Assembly: GCA_036498945.1 (NCBI GenBank)
Contig: DASYEQ010000095.1
Location: 1-19,296, forward strand
Length of the DNA: 19,296 nt
Source of the DNA: JAQGMJ01 sp036498945
Lineage (GTDB): Bacteria; Pseudomonadota; Gammaproteobacteria; Burkholderiales; JAEUOS01
Direction: 5' to 3'
Shown: in pieces, positions 1-6,692 of the stretch
How positions within the stretch are numbered: position 1 is the first letter of the stretch
Layout of the letters: every line of letters starts with the position of its first letter
Notes under the pieces: generated by a model
What the model was told of the DNA's origin: nothing
The model's database searches: none
The model's input: only the letters and a program-made list of their open reading frames with translations
Position numbers and translations under genes: made by a program

Positions 1-357
1 CCAGGTGCCGCCGATCACCAGGGCGTCGCGTACTTCCTGTTCCATTTCTTCGAAGCCCAGCAAGCGCCCGGAGGCGTCGAACAGTTTGCCGGCGCGAAAG
101 AAGGCGACGCGCATGCGTTCCTTCATCAGGTCGAGTGCCGACAGGCGCAGTTCGGCCAGCAGGCTTTGCATTTCGATGCGGATGCGTTCGCGCACGGCGG
201 GGTCGCGCATCAGTACGTTGGCCTGCGAGGCGCGTGATCGGGCGGCGTAGCCGGCGCGCTCGGCGGCGGCGCTGGCGTTCTGGTCTTTGAGGTATTCGAA
301 GACGAAGCGTTGTTGCTTGTCGTTAAGCGGTTGGTCGAGGGCGATGTCGTCTTGCAT
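1..357 (-). CDS. Phage terminase small subunit-like protein (partial, C-terminus beyond window)
   Basis: Reading the minus strand from the ATG at 357-355 gives 119 open codons that run off the left edge. The N-terminal third has the Terminase_2-type pattern: LNDKQQRFVFEYL (residues 11-23), then NASAAAERAGYAARS, then a repeat-like segment ending in RDPAVRERI. This matches the family signature 'TxKQxxFVxEYL-x-N-x-xAAxRAGY', the DNA-binding helices of small terminase subunits that recognise phage DNA for packaging. A GGGAG sequence lies about 4 nt before the ATG on the minus strand and could be its ribosome binding site. The family call is fairly safe. Whether this is part of a prophage or a solitary remnant cannot be told, because the large terminase expected downstream would lie outside the window. 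It is unrelated in function to the catabolic genes that follow. Confidence 0.8.
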   Translation of the reverse strand, partial: MQDDIALDQPLNDKQQRFVFEYLKDQNASAAAERAGYAARSRASQANVLMRDPAVRERIRIEMQSLLAELRLSALDLMKERMRVAFFRAGKLFDASGRLLGFEEMEQEVRDALVIGGTW

Positions 358-413
358 GGGGGCTCCCGTCAGAGTGAAGGACTGTTGACTGTTACCCAAG
401 ATACGCACATCGC

Positions 414-431
414 TCAACCAAGTGTGGTTGA
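414..431. repeat. Perfect 7-bp inverted repeat with 4-nt spacer
   Basis: TCAACCA (414-420) and TGGTTGA (425-431) are exact reverse complements separated by AGTG. The repeat lies between the divergent terminase-like and dioxygenase genes, so it could be an operator or a small hairpin in the 5' region of the minus-strand gene. No cognate regulator can be named. Confidence 0.4.
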
Positions 432-549
432 ATTTGTGGTGCAAATGCGCCAGAAAATTACGTTTAAAAACAAGATGATGGCTCGCCATGTGCCTAAAGT
501 ATGGGCAGCCGGATTGCGCTTCGGAAAGAAGGGCTGGGTACCATGGTGC

Positions 550-577
550 TGGACATTTACGCTTGGTGTGGTACTAT
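550..577 (+). promoter_or_regulatory. Candidate sigma70 promoter of the dioxygenase gene
   Basis: TGGACA at 550-555 (5 of 6 matches to the -35 consensus) is followed by a 16-bp spacer and TACTAT at 572-577 (4 of 6 matches to the -10). The LacI-type palindrome starts at 576 and so covers the end of the -10 and the likely start site, an arrangement that suits repression. Confidence 0.5.
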
Positions 578-595
578 TTGTTATCGATACCAAAT
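576..595. promoter_or_regulatory. LacI-type operator 1 (dioxygenase gene)
   Basis: ATTTGTTATCGATACCAAAT is a 20-bp palindrome with one mismatched pair out of ten, centred on the C-G step typical of LacI-family sites. The core TTATCGATA is shared with the site upstream of the ThDP operon, and the wider pattern TGWTAWC/GATAnCA is shared with two further sites in this window. It overlaps the candidate promoter. Confidence 0.65.
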
Positions 596-654
596 CAGTG
601 ATCTACCGGTAACAGCAAGATCGCGGCGGGCTGCCGCGACGCACAGGAGACAGC

Positions 655-1578
655 ATGTCCGCAACCATGACCGACAAACCCGCCGCCGATGCGCGGGTGC
701 AACTGAACATCACCCCGCTCACCCAGTTCATCGGCGGCCGCGTCGAGGGGATCGACCTGAGCAAGCCCTTGAGCCCGGCCCAGGTGCAGGCGATCGACAC
801 GGGGATGGACCAATACGCGGTGCTGGTGTTTCCCGGCCAGACTTTCGAAGACGACCAGCAGTTCGCCTTCGGCCAGTATTTCGGCGACATCGAGGGCACG
901 CCCACCGCGGTGGATCAGGAGCGCCGCCGCCTGCCGAACAAGCAGATCAACGACATTTCCAATCTCGGCGCGGACGGCAAGATCTTCGCGGCCGACGACC
1001 GCCGCCGCATGTACAACCTGGGCAACCGCCTGTGGCACAGCGACAGCAGTTTCAAGAACGTGCCGGCCAAGTATTCGATGCTGCATGCGCGGGTGATTCC
1101 GCCGGAGGGCGGGGAGACCGAGTTTGCCGACATGCGCGCGGCCTGGGACGAGCTGCCGGAAAAGACGCGCACCAAGATCCGCGACCTGGTGTGCGAGCAC
1201 TCGGTGATGTTCTCGCGCGAGCAACTGGGATTCGATGCCTTCAGCCCGGAGGAGGTCGAGCGCAGCAAGCCGGTGCGCCAGCGCCTGGTGCGCAAGCATG
1301 AGAGCTCGGGCAGGCTTTCGCTTTACCTGTCGGCGCACGCCGGCCGCATCGAAGGGTGGCTGCGGCCCGAGGCGCTGATGCTGTTGCGCGACCTCAATGA
1401 GTTTGCGACCCAGCGCAGGTACGTCTATTCGCACAAGTGGACCGCCGGCGACCTGGTGATCTGGGACAATCGCTGCACCATGCACCGCGGTCGCAGCTAC
1501 GAAGACCAGAAGTTTCCGCGCGACCTGCGCCGCGTGACCGTGACGGGCAGCCGCTCGACCATGGACGAGACGATTTGA
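655..1578 (+). CDS. TfdA/TauD-family 2-oxoglutarate-dependent Fe(II) dioxygenase
   Basis: A 307-residue cytoplasmic non-haem iron enzyme that couples 2-oxoglutarate decarboxylation to oxygenation of an organic acid. The metal triad is complete: H128 and D130 in LWHSDSSF, and H277 in WDNRCTMHRGR. T155 in GGETEFADMRAAW and R289 in RDLRR are in the places where TfdA holds 2-oxoglutarate. Several blocks resemble the 2,4-D dioxygenase TfdA of Cupriavidus as I remember it (LWHSDSSF, PPxGGxTEFxDMRAA, GDLVxWDNRCxxHRGR, RxLRR), more closely than taurine dioxygenase. AGGAGA lies 6-7 nt before the ATG, which supports this start over the ATG at 667. It stands alone between a LacI-type operator and a strong terminator. 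The substrate is not determined: an aryloxyalkanoate-like ether acid is plausible, a sulfonate or another acid possible. Confidence 0.9.
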   Translation: MSATMTDKPAADARVQLNITPLTQFIGGRVEGIDLSKPLSPAQVQAIDTGMDQYAVLVFPGQTFEDDQQFAFGQYFGDIEGTPTAVDQERRRLPNKQINDISNLGADGKIFAADDRRRMYNLGNRLWHSDSSFKNVPAKYSMLHARVIPPEGGETEFADMRAAWDELPEKTRTKIRDLVCEHSVMFSREQLGFDAFSPEEVERSKPVRQRLVRKHESSGRLSLYLSAHAGRIEGWLRPEALMLLRDLNEFATQRRYVYSHKWTAGDLVIWDNRCTMHRGRSYEDQKFPRDLRRVTVTGSRSTMDETI

Positions 1579-1595
1579 GCGTCACGCGGGATTGC

Positions 1596-1633
1596 AAATG
1601 AAACAGGCCGCCTGCGGGCGGCCTGTTTCATTT
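1596..1633. terminator. Bidirectional rho-independent terminator
   Basis: A perfect 17-bp stem (1596-1612 with 1617-1633) closes a TGCG loop. The stem begins with AAATGAAA and ends with TTTCATTT, so both strands have T-rich 3' sides. It sits between the convergent dioxygenase gene (stop at 1578) and SDR gene (stop at 1647) and should terminate both. Confidence 0.9.
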
Positions 1634-1646
1634 CCTGCATCAGCCT

Positions 1647-2450
1647 TCAGCGCGCCGGCAAATCCCAGGGCACGCCGCCGGAGTAGGTCATGTAGCTCAC
1701 GCCCGCGGCCCAGCCGGAATCGACCGGCAACAGCACGCCGGTGATGCGCTTGGCGGCGGCCGAGCAGAGGAAGCCGACCGCATCGGCCACGTCCGCCGGC
1801 GTCGGCAGTTCCTTCAGGGCGTGCACGGAAATCATCTTGCCGAAATCGCGCTGGCCGGAGTCGATGCGCGCCTGCAACTCGGGCGTCATCACGTAGGTCG
1901 GCGCCACGCTGTTGACGCGGATGTTGTGGCGGCCGAGTTCGTCGGCCAGCAACTGCGTCAGGCGCGCGATTGCCACCTTGCCGGGGTTGTAGGCGGGCAG
2001 GGGCATGGGCAGCAGGCTGTTGATCGAGCCGAGGGTGACAATCGATCCCGATTTCCTGGCGATCATCTGCTTGCCGAAGCTGCGGCTGGCGTGCACGGTG
2101 CCGTGGTAGTTCACGCGCCACATGCGGTCGTGCTTGACCAAATCCATGTCCATGATGGACTCGGTGTTGGGGATCATCGCGGCGGAGGTGACCAGCACGT
2201 CGGCGGCGCCGAGGTCGCCGGCCACGCGATCGGCGACGGCATTCACTTCCTCGGCCTCGGCGACGTCGCAGTGGTAGTAGCGGGCCGGCTTGCCGTCGGC
2301 AGCGAGTTCGCGCGCCACGCTTTCGCCGCGCTCGTCATTCACATCCAGCAGCGCCACCGCATAGCCCAGCGCCGCGAAATGCCGGCCGCAGGCCTCGCCA
2401 ATGCCGCGCGCGCCGCCGGTGACGACGGCGACGCCTGCTTGCGCGCCCAT
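1647..2450 (-). CDS. SDR-family NAD(P)-dependent oxidoreductase
   Basis: A 267-residue classical short-chain dehydrogenase. The Rossmann motif TGGARGIG is at residues 11-18, and the catalytic set is N114, S142, Y154 and K158 (YNPGK). The usual NAG motif is replaced by TSAAM near residue 90. The C-terminal segment after the usual GxxxxVDSGW end is about 20 residues longer than the common SDR ending and rich in Tyr/Trp. Its ATG follows directly on the TAA of the upstream beta-hydroxyacid dehydrogenase gene (TAAATG on the minus strand), so translation is probably coupled. It is the last gene of the LacI-controlled ThDP operon. Oxidation or reduction of a hydroxy/keto intermediate is expected; the substrate is unknown. 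Confidence 0.88.
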   Translation of the reverse strand: MGAQAGVAVVTGGARGIGEACGRHFAALGYAVALLDVNDERGESVARELAADGKPARYYHCDVAEAEEVNAVADRVAGDLGAADVLVTSAAMIPNTESIMDMDLVKHDRMWRVNYHGTVHASRSFGKQMIARKSGSIVTLGSINSLLPMPLPAYNPGKVAIARLTQLLADELGRHNIRVNSVAPTYVMTPELQARIDSGQRDFGKMISVHALKELPTPADVADAVGFLCSAAAKRITGVLLPVDSGWAAGVSYMTYSGGVPWDLPAR

Positions 2451-3353
2451 TTACTTCTTCGCCTTGCCGGGCTGCTCGGCCCAGCCTTCGACCGACTTCA
2501 CCAGCTCGGTCATGTCGCGCTGCATGCCGTTTTGGGCGCCGGCGAAATTCCACATCATGCGCGAGGCGTTGCCGACGAACATGGGCAGGCCCAGGGCTTC
2601 GCATTCCTCGATTGCCAGGCCGATGTCCTTGCACACGCTGGATACCGGGAAGCCGAAATCGAAGGTGCCGGGCAGCACCTGCTTCATGAACTTGTCCATC
2701 GAGGCGCCGCTGCGGCCGCTGCCGGCGTTGATTGCCGCCATCATGATCTTCGGATCCAGCCCGCCCTTGACGCCGGCGACGAAGGCTTCGGAGGTGATGG
2801 CGAAGGCGGTGGAGGAAAGCATGTTGTTGAGCAGCTTGAGCAGCTGCGCCTGGCCGGCGGCGGGGCCGACGTCGAACAGCTTGCCGAACAGTTGCAGCAG
2901 CGGGCGGGCCTGCGCCACGGCGCTTTCCTTGCCGGCGACCATCACCGCGAGACTGGCGTTCTTCGCACCGGCGGCGCCGCCGCTGACGGGCGCATCCACC
3001 AGGTCGATGCCCTTCTCCGCCAGCGCGGCGGCGGCGGCCTTGGTGGCGCGCGAGCCGACGGTGGAAAGATCGACCATCACCTTGACGGCCTTGCCTTCGA
3101 TCACGCCGCCGGCCCCGCTGGCGACCTGCGTGAAGATGACGGGGCTGGGCAGGCTGGTGAAGACGATGGCGGCATTGTCCACCACATCGCGGATGCTGCC
3201 CGCGCCCTTGGCGCCGGCGGCGACGATCTCTTTCAGGGCAGCGGCGCTGACGTCGTAGGCGATCACGGGGTAGCCCGCCGCGATGACGTGCTTGGCCATG
3301 GGGTTGCCCATGACGCCGACGCCGATGAAGCCGATGGTTTGTTTGTCGCTCAT
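2451..3353 (-). CDS. Beta-hydroxyacid dehydrogenase (3-hydroxyisobutyrate / tartronate semialdehyde reductase family)
   Basis: A 300-residue NAD(P)-dependent enzyme. The N-terminal dinucleotide motif GFIGVGVMGNPMA is at residues 8-20, the substrate-binding DAPVSGG at 120-126, and the catalytic Lys K173 with N177 in KLLNN. The C-terminal helical domain includes KDIGLAIEE. The family interconverts beta-hydroxyacids and semialdehydes, including 3-hydroxyisobutyrate, tartronate semialdehyde and gamma-hydroxybutyrate. It lies 25 bp downstream of the ThDP enzyme gene and abuts the SDR gene. A ThDP carboligase followed by this family is the order seen in glyoxylate assimilation, so a tartronate semialdehyde reductase role is conceivable but unproven. 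A second family member at 9661 shares the motifs but differs in sequence. Confidence 0.9.
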   Translation of the reverse strand: MSDKQTIGFIGVGVMGNPMAKHVIAAGYPVIAYDVSAAALKEIVAAGAKGAGSIRDVVDNAAIVFTSLPSPVIFTQVASGAGGVIEGKAVKVMVDLSTVGSRATKAAAAALAEKGIDLVDAPVSGGAAGAKNASLAVMVAGKESAVAQARPLLQLFGKLFDVGPAAGQAQLLKLLNNMLSSTAFAITSEAFVAGVKGGLDPKIMMAAINAGSGRSGASMDKFMKQVLPGTFDFGFPVSSVCKDIGLAIEECEALGLPMFVGNASRMMWNFAGAQNGMQRDMTELVKSVEGWAEQPGKAKK

Positions 3354-3378
3354 GATGTTTCCGTTGAAATTTTGGTGA

Positions 3379-5022
3379 TCAGCCGCGCAGCGATTTCAGC
3401 TGCTGCTGGTAGGAGTCGTGGGCGATGGTCACGTCGACCACCACCGGGCCATTGTGCGCGTAGGCTTCGCGCAGGGCGGCGGCCAGCTGGCCTCGCTCCT
3501 TGACTTCGATGCCCTTGCAGCCGAAGCCTTCGGCCACCTTGGCGAAGTTGCTGGTCGAATAATCCATGCCGACGCGGGCGAAGCCGCGCGAATTCTGCTT
3601 GACGCCGATCATCGCGACGGAAGAGTCGTTGAACACCACCACGGTGAGGTTGGCGCCGACCTGCGCGGCGGTGGCAAGCTCGCCGGCGCACATCATCAGG
3701 CCGCCGTCGCCGGTGAAGGTCACTACCGGGCGGGCGGGGTCGGCCATCGCCGCGCCGATGCCCGAGGGCAGGCCGTAGGCCATGGTGGCCAAGCCCCGGG
3801 TCACCAGCAGGTCGTAGGGGTTGGCGGCGTCGTAGAAGGCCACCAGCGGCAGCATGTGGGCGCCGGCGTCCACGGTGACGCGGGCGTTTTTCGGCAGCAG
3901 CTCGCAGGCGGTGCGCGAGAGGAAGGTGGGGGTGATGGGGCCGCTTCCGGCGTCGAAGGTGGCGCGCTCGCGCATGTGGGCCTTCAGGGCCTTGAGGGCG
4001 TCGTCCTGCCAGGTGCTGCGCGCGAGGCCTTCGCCCAGGCCTCCGGCGGCTTCGGCCAGGTCGCCCAGCAGCAGCACGGCGGGGGAGTAGTGGTTGCGGT
4101 CGAAGGCGCAGGTGGCGACTTCCACCACCGGGGCGGTGTATTTCCACGGCTTGGGCAGCAGCTCGATCGGGTCCATGCCGTAGCTGAGAATCAGGTCGGC
4201 GGACTTCATGGTCTCGTCTTCGGCGCCGCCGGCCATGAAGTGGCCCATGCACAGCGCGTCGGTATCGGCGATCGAGCCCTTGCCCATGTAGGTGGTGAAC
4301 ACCGGGCAATGCCATTGCGCGGCCAGCTTGCGCAGCGCGGCGGCGGCGCCGGGTTCGCGCGTCTGCAGGCCGGCGAGGATGACGGGGCGGCGGGCACCCT
4401 TCATCAGTTCGCGCGCGGCGGCGACCGCCGTTTGCTGCAGGGCGGGCAGGGGGGCTTGCGGCACGCGCGGCTCGGGCAGCGAGAGCAGCGGCAGCTTGCC
4501 GCGCATGCCCTGGCCGGTAACTTCGAGGTAGACCGGGCCGTGCGGGCGTGATTGCGCCAGGTCGAGCAGCGGGCCCAGGGCCGGCAGTGCGGTGGGCGCG
4601 TCGATGCGCAACTGGCCCTTGACCAGGCCTTCCATCACCCGCGGCTGGTCGAAGCGCTGGTGGCTGACGAAGGCCTGCTCGTTTTCGTAGCCGTCGCTGA
4701 TGAAGACCAGGCCGACGCGGTCGAGCAGGGCGCAGGCGACACCGTTCAAGCCGTTGGCCAGGCCCGGGCCGCGCGTGGTCAGCACCACGCCCAGGCTGCC
4801 GTTCACCTGCGCGGCGGCGGCGGCCATCATCGCGGCGGCGCTTTCGCTGCGGGTGAGGACGAACTTGATGCCGACCTCCTCGGCGGCGGCGATCAGGTCG
4901 ATGCTGCAATCGCCGCCCGGTACGCCGTACATGTGTTTGACGCCGCGCGCGGCGAACTGGCGCACCACGGCCTGGGCGCCGGAGATGCTTGCCGCCACGG
5001 TGCTGGGGGGATTCGAAGTCAT
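3379..5022 (-). CDS. Thiamine diphosphate-dependent enzyme (acetolactate synthase / oxoacid decarboxylase superfamily)
   Basis: A 547-residue protein with the three-domain order of the ALS/pyruvate decarboxylase superfamily. The N-terminal PYR domain has GVPGG (33-37) and the ThDP-activating Glu E60 in LTRSESAA. A central domain follows. The C-terminal PP domain has the ThDP/Mg motif G438-D439-G440 followed 25 residues later by N465-D466. E60 argues against an ordinary glyoxylate carboligase, which lacks this Glu. Length and motifs fit a decarboxylase or carboligase acting on a 2-oxoacid. The start at 5022 is preceded by GAAGGA about 8 nt upstream. It is the first gene of a three-gene minus-strand operon behind a perfect LacI-type palindrome. 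Exact reaction unknown. Confidence 0.85.
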   Translation of the reverse strand: MTSNPPSTVAASISGAQAVVRQFAARGVKHMYGVPGGDCSIDLIAAAEEVGIKFVLTRSESAAAMMAAAAAQVNGSLGVVLTTRGPGLANGLNGVACALLDRVGLVFISDGYENEQAFVSHQRFDQPRVMEGLVKGQLRIDAPTALPALGPLLDLAQSRPHGPVYLEVTGQGMRGKLPLLSLPEPRVPQAPLPALQQTAVAAARELMKGARRPVILAGLQTREPGAAAALRKLAAQWHCPVFTTYMGKGSIADTDALCMGHFMAGGAEDETMKSADLILSYGMDPIELLPKPWKYTAPVVEVATCAFDRNHYSPAVLLLGDLAEAAGGLGEGLARSTWQDDALKALKAHMRERATFDAGSGPITPTFLSRTACELLPKNARVTVDAGAHMLPLVAFYDAANPYDLLVTRGLATMAYGLPSGIGAAMADPARPVVTFTGDGGLMMCAGELATAAQVGANLTVVVFNDSSVAMIGVKQNSRGFARVGMDYSTSNFAKVAEGFGCKGIEVKERGQLAAALREAYAHNGPVVVDVTIAHDSYQQQLKSLRG

Positions 5023-5096
5023 GGAATGGTCCTTCAGGAGGGCGCGGTATGCGGGTGCCGGAACGGCACCTTCGCACGGTGCGTATGTCTCGAGAT

Positions 5097-5108
5097 GTTA
5101 TCGATAAC
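5097..5108. promoter_or_regulatory. LacI-type operator 2 (ThDP operon)
   Basis: GTTATCGATAAC is a perfect 12-bp palindrome 75 bp upstream of the ThDP enzyme start codon. Its centre TTATCGATA is identical to that of the site at 576-595. Confidence 0.7.
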
Positions 5109-5135
5109 CTAGAGCCGGGATGTTAGACCTGCCAA
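5109..5135 (-). promoter_or_regulatory. Candidate promoter of the ThDP operon
   Basis: On the minus strand TTGGCA (5135-5130) is followed after 18 bp by TAGGTT, which runs into the palindrome at 5097-5108. The -35 is good and the -10 weak. The operator overlaps the -10/start region, as it does at the dioxygenase gene. Confidence 0.35.
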
Positions 5136-5191
5136 GGAGGGCTGTCAACCGCGCCGGCGGTGCTGCGGGGTATTAGCGGACGGCGTGCGGC

Positions 5192-6244
5192 TCAGCTGCT
5201 TTCGCGGCGCACCACGGTGAATCCGACATCGCGCACCACGGCGCCGCTCTCGGTCTTCATCGCCCGGTCGACCACCAGTTGCGCCGCCTGCACGCCGATC
5301 TCATAGCGCGGATAGCGGATGGCGGTGACGGCGGGCACGGCGCCCGCGAGCAGTTCGCTGTCATCGGAATTGGCCAGCGCGATGCGCTTGGGCACCTTGA
5401 TGCCGCGGCGCTGGCATTCGAACAGGGCGCCCATGCACAGTACGTCGCCGGAAAAGAAGATGGCCTCGGTGCGCGGGGCGTGCGTCAGGATCTGCTGCAG
5501 GGCGCGCGCGCCGCCCTCTAGGCCGGTGGTGACTTCCACCAGTTGCTCGCCGGCGACCGAAATGCCGGCGCGCTTGAGCGCCGCCACGTAGCCGCGGCGG
5601 GTGTTGGCGATGCGCTCGCGATTTTCCACCGGCAGGCTGACGAAGGCCATGCTGCGGTAGCCGGCGTCGATGAAGTGCCTGGCCATCGCCTGGCCGGTGG
5701 CGTAGTTGGAGTAGCTGACCACCGATTCGATCGGCTTTTTCGTCAGATCGCCGGTTTCCACCACCGGGATGCCGGCGTTGGCGAGAATGCGCAGGGCGCT
5801 CTCGCTGTGCCTGGTGTTGTGCAGGATCACGCCGCAGACGCGCTGCGCGACGTAGGTGCGGATCAGCGTCTCTTCCAGTTCCATCGAGTTGCCGCAGTCG
5901 GAAATCATCAGCTGGAAGCCGTGGCGGCGCAACAGGTCGGAGATGCCCTGGATCATTTCGGCGTGGATCGCGGTGCGCAGGCTGGGTACGATCAGCGCCA
6001 CCTGGGTGGTGCGGTCCGACGACAGGCTGCCCGCCACCAGGTTGGGCACGTAGCCCACTTCGTCGATCACCTTCTTGATCTTCTCGAACAGCGGCTTGGA
6101 GACGGAGGTGGGGTCGCGCAGGGCGCGCGACACCGTCATCGCCGAGACGCCGGCGAGACTGCCCACCACCTTCATTGATATCCCTGGTTCGCTCTTTTTC
6201 CTGCCCACTTTGTGTCCCGGCCCTTGCTTGTCGGCCGCCATCAT
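5192..6244 (-). CDS. LacI-family transcriptional regulator (GntR/gluconate-repressor-like subgroup)
   Basis: A 350-residue regulator from the ATG at 6244. Residues 24-44 form the helix-turn-helix (MKVVGSLAGVSAMTVSRALRD), followed by the hinge-helix region YVPNLVAGSLSS (65-76). The rest is a periplasmic-binding-protein-like effector domain from about residue 80 (QVALIVPSL) to the end. The MTVSRALRDPxxVS wording and the basic N-terminal extension resemble the gluconate repressor subgroup of LacI. Neither the tandem ATG at 6244/6241 nor the region before it has a good ribosome site; an internal ATG at 6175 is preceded by AGGGA and would still keep the HTH, so the start is uncertain. Extension beyond 6244 would run through the operator and the opposite gene. 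The likely target is the four-site palindrome set in this window, including its own divergent promoter region. Confidence 0.9.
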   Translation of the reverse strand: MMAADKQGPGHKVGRKKSEPGISMKVVGSLAGVSAMTVSRALRDPTSVSKPLFEKIKKVIDEVGYVPNLVAGSLSSDRTTQVALIVPSLRTAIHAEMIQGISDLLRRHGFQLMISDCGNSMELEETLIRTYVAQRVCGVILHNTRHSESALRILANAGIPVVETGDLTKKPIESVVSYSNYATGQAMARHFIDAGYRSMAFVSLPVENRERIANTRRGYVAALKRAGISVAGEQLVEVTTGLEGGARALQQILTHAPRTEAIFFSGDVLCMGALFECQRRGIKVPKRIALANSDDSELLAGAVPAVTAIRYPRYEIGVQAAQLVVDRAMKTESGAVVRDVGFTVVRRESS

Positions 6245-6282
6245 AGTGCATGCGCGGAGGAGGGGAGGGGGAAGACAGGAAA

Positions 6283-6302
6283 GCATGATAACGATATCAT
6301 GC
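6283..6302. promoter_or_regulatory. LacI-type operator 3 (lacI-family gene / ABM gene divergent region)
   Basis: GCATGATAACGATATCATGC is a 20-bp palindrome with nine of ten pairs matching. It lies between the divergent starts of the LacI-family gene (6244) and the ABM-type gene (6336), placing autoregulation and control of the plus-strand gene in one site. Confidence 0.65.
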
Positions 6303-6335
6303 GCTCGCCCGGAAATACGAAAACGGAGACAAGCC

Positions 6336-6686
6336 ATGAGTAACGCAAGCGGAAATGCGCCAGCCGGCGAGTGCGTGGTGCTGGTGCGGCGCCTGATCAA
6401 ACCCGAACGCGAGCAGGATTTCGTCGCCTGGTACAAGGCGCAGCCGCCGGTGACGGCGGCCGGCTTTCTCGGCAAGACGCTGAGCAAGCTGGACGCGGCG
6501 ATGGACTTGCCGCCGGCGCTCAACAGCTTTCACATTGCCGGCAATCCCGGCAGCGTGACTTATGTGATCGTCGAGCGCTGGGCTTCGGTGGAACAGTTCA
6601 AGGCCTACGTGCCCAAGGCCTCCACCGGCGACCAGGACCAGTTCGAGGCGGGCGCGCGCCAGCGCGCCATTCTCGCGGTGGTCTGA
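6336..6686 (+). CDS. Small ABM-like (dimeric alpha-beta barrel) protein
   Basis: A 116-residue cytoplasmic protein resembling the antibiotic biosynthesis monooxygenase (ABM)/EthD-type dimeric alpha+beta barrel. It has an N-terminal strand-helix, CVVLVRRLIKPEREQDFVAWY (13-33), and a C-terminal YVIVERWASVEQFKAY block, which is the family's usual 'fxxxExWxSxexfxaH' strand-helix. No cofactor motif is expected in this family; members act as quinol monooxygenases, isomerases or lactone-forming helpers. The start is supported by GGAGA 5 nt upstream of ATG, in a leader shared with two other genes here. It is controlled from a divergent region with a LacI-type operator. Its stop lies 6 bp from the stop of the convergent lactonase-like gene. 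Confidence 0.65.
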   Translation: MSNASGNAPAGECVVLVRRLIKPEREQDFVAWYKAQPPVTAAGFLGKTLSKLDAAMDLPPALNSFHIAGNPGSVTYVIVERWASVEQFKAYVPKASTGDQDQFEAGARQRAILAVV

Positions 6687-6692
6687 ACCTGC

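Larger units (their letters stand above)
358..654. other. Intergenic region between terminase-like gene and dioxygenase gene
   Basis: This stretch of about 300 bases has lower GC than its surroundings and contains no convincing gene. It holds the promoter and operator of the dioxygenase gene (550-595). It also has a perfect 7-bp inverted repeat, TCAACCA-agtg-TGGTTGA, at 414-431 and a weak minus-strand promoter candidate for the terminase-like gene. Two overlapping open frames (310-612 and 501-1301) look spurious: they have no family signature, and the second runs through the dioxygenase gene in another frame. Confidence 0.6.

Noticed and set aside
1821..3503. Long plus-strand open frame of 560 codons opposite the SDR and dehydrogenase genes
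   Set aside because: It is antisense to two genes with complete catalytic motifs, its composition is His/Ala/Gly/Asp-rich as expected of a GC-rich shadow frame, and it shows no domain pattern.
3379..5022. Calling the ThDP enzyme glyoxylate carboligase (gcl)
   Set aside because: It has the activating Glu (E60) that glyoxylate carboligase lacks, is about 45 residues shorter, and the N-terminal motif blocks differ.
5192..6523. A 443-residue version of the LacI-family regulator starting at 6523
   Set aside because: The extra 93 residues would run through the operator and opposite the ABM-like gene, and the 350-residue form from 6244 has the normal family length.
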